Assembly (NCBI GenBank): GCA_902785575.1 | Contig: CACZZF010000004.1 | Span: 124,001-188,000 of the forward strand | Source: an uncultured Bacteroidia bacterium | GTDB lineage: Bacteria; Bacteroidota; Bacteroidia; Bacteroidales; UBA932 | Direction of reading: 5' to 3' | DNA: 64,000 nt | Shown: one piece after another, positions 34,163 to 40,959 of the stretch | Layout: the number at the start of each line of letters is the position of its first letter | How positions within the stretch are numbered: position 1 is the first letter of the stretch | The notes under the pieces: model-generated | Database searches by the model: none | Seen by the model: the letters and a program-made list of their open reading frames with translations, nothing else | What the model was told of the DNA's origin: nothing | Translations under genes and position numbers: made by a program

Positions 34163-35629
34163 ATGAAGATTTATAAGATATTCTTGTTCTTCATCGCGGT
34201 CTTCGCGCTGATGTTCGCCTGCTGGTATCTCTTCCCGGCGGAAGGGGTCGAAGTGGGTGGAGTCAAGCTGCGTTTCCCGTCTTACGAGGCGGCTTTGGAG
34301 GATTTGCGTAACGGGAATCAAACTGTCGACGTGGACTCTGTCCTGCTAGCTGTCCAACAGAGCTACGAGATGGTCCGGGAACAAGGGGACACCCTTGATT
34401 TCTACAAGGAATATCTGACGTCCAATCCGAACAGGATCCATCTACCGGACGACGATTACACATTTTTCGATTCTTTTTTCGCCGGACTTGACACTGCCGC
34501 GGCTTCCGGACAATTGGTCAGGATAGTCCATTACGGTGACTCCCAACTTGAGATGGACAGGATATCCTCAATGCTCCGCCAGCAATTGCAGGATCGTTTC
34601 GGCGGGTCGGGACCTGGAATGGTGCCCATCCTGAAACCAATGTCATCGGTCTCAGTCACCCAGAATACTACCGGAAGCCTGACAAGATACGCCCTCGTCG
34701 CTGACACACTGTCCAGGTGGTCATCGACTCATCGCTACGGCCCTCTGACACGGTACGCGGTGCTGACCGGTGAGGCCAGGTTCAATTTCAAAAGGGCCGA
34801 GAACCGGTATGCGCAAGAGAGAGTTAGGGGTATTTCCAAGGTCTCTGTCTTGTTCGGGCATAACGCCCCGGGGCTGAAGATGAGCCTGAAATGCGACACC
34901 CTGTCCATTATGACCGAATCTGTTGACTCCGCTGTCAATGGAGTCTCTGTGGTGTCTTGGGATCTTCCTTATTCAGTAAAGGGCGGGACGTTGAGCCTCA
35001 ATGGTACCGCCGAGATCTATGGAATCATGTTGGACGGCGGACCTGGAGTGACGGTAGATAACGTGGCTATGCGTGGCTGCTCCGGAACAATCTTGTCAGG
35101 TATAGACTCTGTTTCTTTGCGTGAGTCTTATGAGAAGACGGACACCCGCCTCATAATACTCCAGTTCGGAGGTAACGCCATGCCCGGAATCGGCTCAAAG
35201 AAAGCGATTTCCATCTACATGGACAAGTTGGAGAAGCAGTTTGACTACTTCAAGAAGGTGGCTCCTTGGGCCAAACTTATGTTTGTCGGCCCGGCTGATA
35301 TGAGCAAGAGCGTAAATGGCAGCTTGGTGACATGGCCGTTGCTTCCCGAACTTAACGACTCCTTGAAAGTGCACTGTCTTAATAATGGCATAGCCTACTG
35401 GGACACTTTCAATATGATGGGCGGAGTCGGGTCTATGAGAGAATGGGTTAACCATAACCCTCAGCTTGCGGGCCCGGACTATATCCATTTCACGACTAGG
35501 GGAGCGGCCGAGGTTGGTAGCGCTCTTGCCAAGTCCCTTCTGCTCTACGATGATTTCCGCCGTCTACGCCTCACGCTTTCTGATCAGGTAGTCAGGGAAT
35601 ATATGGATTCTTCGCTTCGCTCAGAATGA
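34163..35629 (+). CDS. Membrane-anchored SGNH/GDSL acyl-ester hydrolase or transferase (1)
   Basis: 488 residues. A single N-terminal helix (FLFFIAVFALMFACWYLF) probably anchors it to the inner membrane with the domain in the periplasm. The SGNH blocks are visible: VHYGDSQLEMD (Ser127), a Gly-rich block, FGGNAMPG with the Asn, and DYIHFTTRG with the Asp-x-x-His pair. A beta-sandwich insert lies between blocks I and III. The downstream SGNH and MBOAT genes resemble the AlgI/AlgJ and PatA/PatB arrangement, in which an MBOAT exports acetyl groups and SGNH partners transfer them to a polymer. The last residues DSSLRSE are encoded by a REP-like repeat that also supplies the stop codon, so the natural C-terminus may be changed. 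Confidence 0.85.
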   Translation: MKIYKIFLFFIAVFALMFACWYLFPAEGVEVGGVKLRFPSYEAALEDLRNGNQTVDVDSVLLAVQQSYEMVREQGDTLDFYKEYLTSNPNRIHLPDDDYTFFDSFFAGLDTAAASGQLVRIVHYGDSQLEMDRISSMLRQQLQDRFGGSGPGMVPILKPMSSVSVTQNTTGSLTRYALVADTLSRWSSTHRYGPLTRYAVLTGEARFNFKRAENRYAQERVRGISKVSVLFGHNAPGLKMSLKCDTLSIMTESVDSAVNGVSVVSWDLPYSVKGGTLSLNGTAEIYGIMLDGGPGVTVDNVAMRGCSGTILSGIDSVSLRESYEKTDTRLIILQFGGNAMPGIGSKKAISIYMDKLEKQFDYFKKVAPWAKLMFVGPADMSKSVNGSLVTWPLLPELNDSLKVHCLNNGIAYWDTFNMMGGVGSMREWVNHNPQLAGPDYIHFTTRGAAEVGSALAKSLLLYDDFRRLRLTLSDQVVREYMDSSLRSE

Positions 35630-35634
35630 CAGGG
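35605..35634 (-). repeat. REP-like element spanning the SGNH1 stop and SGNH2 start
   Basis: On the minus strand the copy reads CTGTCATTCTGAGCGAAGCG and on through AAGAATCC, the same sequence as in the YfhO gene with about three changes. It supplies the last six codons and TGA of SGNH1, and the ATG at 35626. Confidence 0.85.
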
Positions 35635-36888
35635 ATGGGGAAAATAATGCTTCTCGCCTTGCTGGCGTTCCCGTTCGCCCTTTCGGGGCAAACGGTGCGG
35701 AGAGATATTCCCGAATTGGATTTCGCCCACTTCGACCGTAACAAGATTGTCTTTTTGGGAGACAGCTCGGCCTTTGAAAAGGCTTTCGCCAAGATGGACG
35801 CTGCCATCCTAACGGGTACGGGTGATTTCAAGATAATGCATATCGGAGGATCCCATGTGCAGGGAGGCACCTTGACCCGGCAATTCCGTAATGATCTCCT
35901 GTCGCTTGGCGGCAAGGATGGCGGGAGGGGAATGGTGTTCCCCTTCACGGCGGCGAAGACAAACACCCCAAGCAGCTATCGCTCCAGATATGAGGGCGAG
36001 TGGGAGGTCACAAAGAACACCACTCGTGATCTTCCGAGAAAGCTTGGATTGACTGGCATGGCTGTTTCCACAAGCGACTCAATAGCTTCCGTCAGGATAG
36101 TCTTAAAAGCCAGAAACGCCGCCATTGACGAACCGGAGTTTCTTTTTGATAGATTGAATATTTTGGGTTATTCATCTGATGGAGAACGGTTTCCGATAGT
36201 TATAACCGATTCGGGAGACACTCTGAGAGGTGTGAGGAACGAAGAGACCGCTTGCTGGTCTTACCTGCTTCCTGAAGCCCAGGATTCTGTCAAGGTGGCT
36301 GTGGCCGGGTCCGAGGGCACCCTGACTTTGACCGGAATATATCTCGACAATCCCACGCCGGGAATATCCGTGACCGGTATCGGAGTCAATGGTGCGGCTG
36401 TGCCTTCGTTCCTTCGTTGTGAGGATTTCGAGAGGGATCTCAGAATGGTGAATCCTGACATGGTGATATTCGCTATAGGTGTCAATGACGCTTCCGGGAA
36501 GAATTTCTCCCAGGATGAGTTTATTTCACGATATAAGGTTTTGATTTCAAAAGTCAGGGCGGTCAATCCCGATTGCGCTCTTCTTTTTGTGAGCAACAAC
36601 GACACCTACAAACGGGTTCGCAGAAGGGTTTATGCGGTCAACCGTAATGGTCTTGAGGCACAGGAGGCTTTTTTCAGGTTGTGTTGCGAGTGTGGTGGTG
36701 GATTCTGGGATATGTTTGACATCATGGGAGGCCTTGAGTCCATGAAAAAATGGGAAGCGGCCGGACTGGCCAAACGGGATAAGATCCATTTCACCGACGA
36801 AGGATATGTGATCCTTGGGGATTTGCTATATAACGCGTTGATGGCCAAGTATATTGAACACTTGAGGAGAAAACCATGGATGGCTTGA
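35626..36888 (+). CDS. Secreted SGNH-fold protein (2) of the O-acetylation operon
   Basis: 420 residues. The first ATG (35626) overlaps the stop of SGNH1 (ATGA) but lies inside the REP-like repeat; the ATG at 35635 (MGKIMLLALLAFPFALSG) gives a cleaner signal peptide and may be the original start. SGNH blocks: MHIGGSHVQGG, where the GDS is GGS but the Ser remains, FAIGVNDASG with the Asn, and RDKIHFTDEG with Asp and His. A jelly-roll-like domain is inserted in the middle, as in SGNH1; the two are distant paralogues. It likely works in the periplasm with the MBOAT protein, whose gene overlaps its 3' end by 13 bp. Confidence 0.85.
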   Translation: MTGMGKIMLLALLAFPFALSGQTVRRDIPELDFAHFDRNKIVFLGDSSAFEKAFAKMDAAILTGTGDFKIMHIGGSHVQGGTLTRQFRNDLLSLGGKDGGRGMVFPFTAAKTNTPSSYRSRYEGEWEVTKNTTRDLPRKLGLTGMAVSTSDSIASVRIVLKARNAAIDEPEFLFDRLNILGYSSDGERFPIVITDSGDTLRGVRNEETACWSYLLPEAQDSVKVAVAGSEGTLTLTGIYLDNPTPGISVTGIGVNGAAVPSFLRCEDFERDLRMVNPDMVIFAIGVNDASGKNFSQDEFISRYKVLISKVRAVNPDCALLFVSNNDTYKRVRRRVYAVNRNGLEAQEAFFRLCCECGGGFWDMFDIMGGLESMKKWEAAGLAKRDKIHFTDEGYVILGDLLYNALMAKYIEHLRRKPWMA

Positions 36889-38909
36889 GAGAGGTTTCGC
36901 TGCAGTTTCTGAGGGACCTGTTCTCCTTTGACCAGGCCCACCCTCTGCTGTTCACCCAGTTTTACTTCTGGGCCTTTTTCGCCATAGTCCTGGCTTTCTT
37001 GAGTTTCTTCAAGAATAAGGTGTTGATGAGGAACGCTTTCCTGTTCTTCGTCAGCTTGTTCTTCTATTACAAGACCAGCGGGTTGTTCCTGATGCTCCTG
37101 GGCTTCACGATAGTCTATAACTATTTCGCGGGGCGTTTGCTGCCGCATTGCAAGAAAGCGTTCTGGAGAAACGTGGTGGTGGTCACCAGCGTTGTGGTGG
37201 ATTTGTCGCTTTTGTGTTATTACAAGTACGCCTATTTCATCACGGATGTGGTCAACAATCTTTTCGGCACCTCGTTCGTGGTCAAAGACTGGATAGCCAC
37301 TTTCGGCAATTCAGTGGTCGGCTCCCAGGCATTCAGCGTAGACTCCATCTTCCTTCCCGTCGGCATATCCTTCTTCATATTCCAGGCCATCAGTTACGTC
37401 GTCGACGTCTCCCGCGGCGTGGTTCCTGAGCCTGCCGAAGGACCGGCGGCAGAGCTACCGCCGTCTCGCTGCGCTTCGCACCCTATCCGGGTAAATGCTC
37501 GCCGGCAGTCCTCTGCCGCCGGGACGCAACAGTCCACAGGCAGCGCCGATGTCGCAACCTCGCCAAAGCCGTCGAAGCATAAGTACGGCATCGAGCCGGT
37601 GCGGAACTTCCTGGATTTCGGTTTCTATCTCAGCTTCTTCCCGCAACTCGTCGCCGGACCTATCGTCAGGGCAAAAGAGTTTATACCACAGTTGAGGAAG
37701 CCTTTCTTCCTTGGCCGGACCCAATTTGGTTTCGCCATATTCTGGATCCTGAACGGTCTTGCCAAGAAACTGATTCTCAGCGACTACCTTGCGGTCAATT
37801 TCTGTGACAGGGTGTTTGAGAATCCGCTTCTATACACTGGTTTCGAGAATCTGACTGCCTTGTTCGGATATTCCTTACAGGTCTATGCCGACTTCTCCGG
37901 CTACACCGACATCGCCACCGGAGTCGCCATGCTGATGGGATTCTATCTCCCCAAGAATTTCAATTCCCCCTATAAGGCCAAGAACGCCGGAGAGTTCTGG
38001 AAAAGATGGCATATATCTCTCTCCAAATGGCTTCAGGATTATCTGTATATACCTCTTGGAGGCAACCGCAACGGCACTTTCGGTTCCTATGCTATCATTC
38101 TCGGAATAGCCTTCCTCGCATCCGCCTTGGCCGGAAGCTGGTGGGTCTTCGGCAGCGTACTGGTATTGACCGCTGTGATAGCCTTGCTGATCACATTCAA
38201 GCAAAACTGGCGTAAAGAGCTTATCTCCGACATTAACAGGATGGATACGATGCTTCTCGGAGGTCTTTGGCATGGGGCGAGCTGGAACTTCATGATCTGG
38301 GGTGGTCTTAACGGTCTCGGAATGTTGATTTACCGCTTCTGGGCCAGTTGCAACGCTTATTTCAAGGTGGTTGTGATAGGGCTTATAGTCGCCGCTTTCG
38401 GTGCGTTGAGGCATTTCTTCGGCGCGCCGGTCTTCAACCTGTTCTTCTGGTGGACTATGATTATCCTCTTCGGTGCCGTTATCGGAATGATGTTCCACAA
38501 GTGCCGAAAGGGCAAGTTCATCAACTGGATAAGCGGCGCTTGGGCGGTACTCATGACCTTCATATTCATAACCTTCACTCGTCTTTTCTTCCGCAGCGGC
38601 TCCAACTTGGATCCGGCCGAGGCGAATGAGAAGGCTTGGAATACGGCGAAGAATATGGTTAACCAGATTGGAGGTTCCTGGGACTGGTCTTTGGTGCCAC
38701 AGATGGCTTGGCAACATAGGAGCATAATAATCGTTTTCATCGTCGGAATGTTGATCCATTGGCTGCCCGATAATTTCAAGAGGCGTTATCGCATCTGGTT
38801 TGCCAAAATGCCTCTGGCTCTGATGGTTCTGGCTTGCGCCATAGCCGTCTTTATAATCTGCCAGTTCATCACGGCCGACCTCCAAAGCTTCATCTACTTC
38901 CAGTTCTAG
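36876..38909 (+). CDS. MBOAT-family acyl (acetyl) transporter with a 57-residue in-frame insertion
   Basis: 677 residues with about a dozen membrane helices. The MBOAT core is seen in FPQLVAGPIVRAKEF, YADFSGYTDIATGVAMLMGF, FWKRWHISLSKWLQDYLYIP and GGLWHGASWNF, which contains the catalytic His (about 466). AlgI/DltB/PatA-like proteins pass acetyl groups from the cytosol to periplasmic partners, here probably the two SGNH proteins. Residues about 182-238 (from VVPEPAEGP to KHKYG) are polar, Ser/Pro/Ala-rich, absent from the usual run of VVDVSRG into IEPVRNFLDF, and encoded by repeat-like DNA with a 12-bp inverted repeat. The frame stays open, so the protein may tolerate the insertion in a loop. 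A structured repeat acting as a terminator follows. Confidence 0.9.
   Translation: MDGLREVSLQFLRDLFSFDQAHPLLFTQFYFWAFFAIVLAFLSFFKNKVLMRNAFLFFVSLFFYYKTSGLFLMLLGFTIVYNYFAGRLLPHCKKAFWRNVVVVTSVVVDLSLLCYYKYAYFITDVVNNLFGTSFVVKDWIATFGNSVVGSQAFSVDSIFLPVGISFFIFQAISYVVDVSRGVVPEPAEGPAAELPPSRCASHPIRVNARRQSSAAGTQQSTGSADVATSPKPSKHKYGIEPVRNFLDFGFYLSFFPQLVAGPIVRAKEFIPQLRKPFFLGRTQFGFAIFWILNGLAKKLILSDYLAVNFCDRVFENPLLYTGFENLTALFGYSLQVYADFSGYTDIATGVAMLMGFYLPKNFNSPYKAKNAGEFWKRWHISLSKWLQDYLYIPLGGNRNGTFGSYAIILGIAFLASALAGSWWVFGSVLVLTAVIALLITFKQNWRKELISDINRMDTMLLGGLWHGASWNFMIWGGLNGLGMLIYRFWASCNAYFKVVVIGLIVAAFGALRHFFGAPVFNLFFWWTMIILFGAVIGMMFHKCRKGKFINWISGAWAVLMTFIFITFTRLFFRSGSNLDPAEANEKAWNTAKNMVNQIGGSWDWSLVPQMAWQHRSIIIVFIVGMLIHWLPDNFKRRYRIWFAKMPLALMVLACAIAVFIICQFITADLQSFIYFQF
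37419..37580 (+). repeat. Foldable REP-like insertion inside the MBOAT gene
   Basis: Starts with a copy related to the other REP-like sites (GGTTCCTGAGCCTGCCGAAG), then CCGGCGGCAGAG (37443-37454) and its exact reverse complement CTCTGCCGCCGG (37511-37522), which would close a loop of 56 nt, and ends near GCCGTCGAAGC. About 54 codons, in frame, with base composition richer in G and C than its flanks. Confidence 0.75.
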
Positions 38910-38922
38910 GGATTGTTGCTTT

Positions 38923-39047
38923 AAAAGATAGACAGTCCTCTCCAGAACCCGTGGCCACCCTCGGCCTCGTAAGAGGGAGGGGCCCATCGCCGTCGGCGAT
39001 GGGAGGGGCCGCGAAGCGGCGGTTCTGGAAAGGACTGTCTATCTTTT
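38923..39047. repeat. Structured 125-bp element with 27-bp inverted ends, likely terminator of the MBOAT operon
   Basis: The ends 38923-38949 and 39021-39047 are inverted repeats matching at 26 of 27 positions (they include AAAAGATAGACAGTCC). Inside are further stems: CCCATCGCC with GGCGATGGG (38983-38991, 38995-39003), GCCGC with GCGGC (39008-39012, 39016-39020) and CCCTC with GAGGG. The right arm runs into a T-rich stretch, so the transcript could fold and terminate. Its length and multi-stem form exceed a normal terminator and suggest a MITE-like repeat. Confidence 0.75.
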
Positions 39048-39091
39048 TTGTCAAGAATTTCGTATATTGCAAAAAGTAATATGAGTGTTCT

Positions 39092-39589
39092 ATGAGAATC
39101 AAAATAATAGTCGGGACGTTGGCCTTGTTTTTATGTTGGTTTTGGGCTGCCGGGCAGGAACAACCGGACATCAAGGCCGATAAATACATTGATTTCGAGG
39201 TTGTCCAGCCGGACGGTCAAACGGTGAAACTGTCGGATTATGTAGGGAAAGGCAAATATATCCTGGTTGATTTCTGGGCCTCATGGTGCGGACCTTGTCG
39301 CGAGGAAATACCTCATTTAAAGGACATTTGGTACGAGTTCAAGGGTGAGAAGTTCGACATCGTCGGAGCTCCCGTATTCGATAAAGTCAAGAACACGTTG
39401 GATGCGGTGGAAGAGTTCAAGATCCCTTGGAAACAGATTCTGGACGTTCCCGAATCTGTCCCGGAGGCATACGGATTCGATTATATTCCGTATATCATCC
39501 TTATCGGTCCCGATGGGACAGTTTTGGAGAGGAATCTACGTGGGGAAGCCGTCCGTGCCGCTGTGAAGAAATATCTAATAACCAAATAA
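39092..39589 (+). CDS. TlpA/ResA-like periplasmic thioredoxin
   Basis: 165 residues: signal peptide (MRIKIIVGTLALFLCWFWAAG), then a thioredoxin fold of the AhpC/TSA-Redoxin type with LVDFWASWCGPCREEIPHL. The redox-active WCGPC is at residues 65-69, and the cis-proline region reads FDYIPYIILIGPDG (IPY). It would reduce or exchange disulfides in the periplasm. No cytochrome maturation genes are nearby. The metallophosphatase ATG lies 2 bp after its stop, so they form an operon with GH92. Confidence 0.92.
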   Translation: MRIKIIVGTLALFLCWFWAAGQEQPDIKADKYIDFEVVQPDGQTVKLSDYVGKGKYILVDFWASWCGPCREEIPHLKDIWYEFKGEKFDIVGAPVFDKVKNTLDAVEEFKIPWKQILDVPESVPEAYGFDYIPYIILIGPDGTVLERNLRGEAVRAAVKKYLITK

Positions 39590-39591
39590 AT

Positions 39592-40956
39592 ATGAAAAGA
39601 AGAACATTCATCAAGGATTCAGCTATGCTGGTGGCTGCGGCCGGAGCTGGAAATGTGCTGAAGGGCGCGGAGAGATCCTTCGACAAGCTCGGGATGACAG
39701 ACCCTTCGGTCCCTGAGCCTGTCGAAAGGACCGACAATGTTGAGGGTAAACTGATCACATCTGCCCCGATGCTTCAGAACTATTCCGAGAACTCAATTGG
39801 TGTGGCTTTCGCTGTGGGAGCCTTGGCCAATGGATATGTTCTAATTAGCGAGAATCCGGATATGTCCGGCGCCAGGAAGATAAAATGCGGTGGCTATCGT
39901 CTGACGGAATTGAGTGACAAAGTTAGCCAAATCAGGGTTACAGGACTTAAACCGGCCACAAAATATTACTATAAGATCGGCGCCGACCGTATTCATTACG
40001 GCGGTGGTTACGACATGAAAATACTTGGTAATGAGGAAGATCCGAGAATATATAACTTCACTACCGCCGGCAAAGAAGCGAAAGGTCATTTCTGCGTTAT
40101 CAACGACACACATGTCCGTTGGGATGCGATCGATAAGACAATCGCCAAGGTCAATTCTCTTGCCCCGAGTTGCGTGATCTGGAATGGAGACGCCTCAAAC
40201 ACTCAGGAAACCATTGAAAGCCAGGTGGAGATATTCCTTGATCCCAAGATTTCCGCCAAAGATTACGCGTCTTTCACGCCATATCTTTTCAGTCCTGGTA
40301 ACCATGATTCCAGAGGTATGGCTAACCGCCATCTGGAGAGAGTTTGGATGTTCCGTCAACCGGAGGAGAGGAATTCGAGGGATTGGGATCTCGGACGTAA
40401 TTTCGCTGTCAGAATGGGTGATGTCGCCCTCATCGGTTTGGACACCGCTGAAGACAAAATGGACACCAACCCTATTTTTGCCGGTCTGTTCAACAGTGAC
40501 GCGTATCGCCGCGCCCAAGTGGCATGGCTCCAGGATGCTTTGAAGCGAAAGGATATAGCCAAGGCGCCCTTCCTGGTGGCTTTCTGCCATATTCCTTTGT
40601 TCGATTCAAGACCCACCTCCAATCCTGGCGATGTGGCTCCGGACGACAAAGATCCGAAGTACACACATGATTTCGCTATCTGGCAGCGCACCTGCTCGCA
40701 GCTTTGGACACCTCTTTTGGAAAAAGCTCATTGCCAGTTGATTATCACCGCCCATGAGCATACCTATCGCCGTGACGATCCCACTCCGGGGAGAAGCTGG
40801 ACACAGCTTGTCGGAGGAGGTCCTAGATTGGAAGAGGCTCACTTCCCGACGGTGATCGAAGGAAAGGTGGAGAACGGCAAGTTGAACATCACTGTCCATA
40901 ACGTCTTGACCGGACAGGTTCAAGACTCCATAACTTTTTCGCCCAGAAAGCGTTAG
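39592..40956 (+). CDS. Tat-exported calcineurin-like metallophosphoesterase
   Basis: 454 residues from the ATG at 39592; a longer in-frame opening would overlap the TlpA-like gene. The N-terminus MKRRTFIKDSAMLVAAAGAG is a twin-arginine signal (RRTFIK), suggesting folded, metal-loaded export. An N-terminal fibronectin-like domain as in purple acid phosphatases (SENSIGVAFAVGALANGYVL) precedes the metallophosphatase core: NDTHVRWD (Asp, His), WNGDASN, PGNHDSRG, AFCHIPLF and TAHEHTY give the two-metal site. Residues about 28-48 (RSFDKLGMTDPSVPEPVERT) are encoded by two REP-like arms and form an added linker between signal and domain. Substrate probably a phosphomonoester or diester; not determined. 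Confidence 0.88.
   Translation: MKRRTFIKDSAMLVAAAGAGNVLKGAERSFDKLGMTDPSVPEPVERTDNVEGKLITSAPMLQNYSENSIGVAFAVGALANGYVLISENPDMSGARKIKCGGYRLTELSDKVSQIRVTGLKPATKYYYKIGADRIHYGGGYDMKILGNEEDPRIYNFTTAGKEAKGHFCVINDTHVRWDAIDKTIAKVNSLAPSCVIWNGDASNTQETIESQVEIFLDPKISAKDYASFTPYLFSPGNHDSRGMANRHLERVWMFRQPEERNSRDWDLGRNFAVRMGDVALIGLDTAEDKMDTNPIFAGLFNSDAYRRAQVAWLQDALKRKDIAKAPFLVAFCHIPLFDSRPTSNPGDVAPDDKDPKYTHDFAIWQRTCSQLWTPLLEKAHCQLIITAHEHTYRRDDPTPGRSWTQLVGGGPRLEEAHFPTVIEGKVENGKLNITVHNVLTGQVQDSITFSPRKR
39674..39732 (+). repeat. Paired REP-like arms inside the metallophosphatase gene
   Basis: GATCCTTCGACAAGCTCGGG with ATGACAG (39674-39700) is the same family as the YfhO and SGNH copies, changed in its centre. It is followed by CCCTTCGGTCCCTGAGCCTG and TCGAAAGGACC (39702-39732). 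The two arms are imperfect inverted repeats (CCTTCGACAAGCTC against GAGCCTGTCGAAAGG). Confidence 0.8.
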
Positions 40957-40959
40957 ACA

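Noticed and set aside
37875..38987. Antisense frame of 370 codons opposite the MBOAT gene
   Set aside because: Mirrors a conserved membrane protein and has no recognisable domain.
39427..39591. Longer N-terminus of the metallophosphatase starting at 39427
   Set aside because: It would overlap the TlpA-like gene, and the Tat signal starts at 39592.
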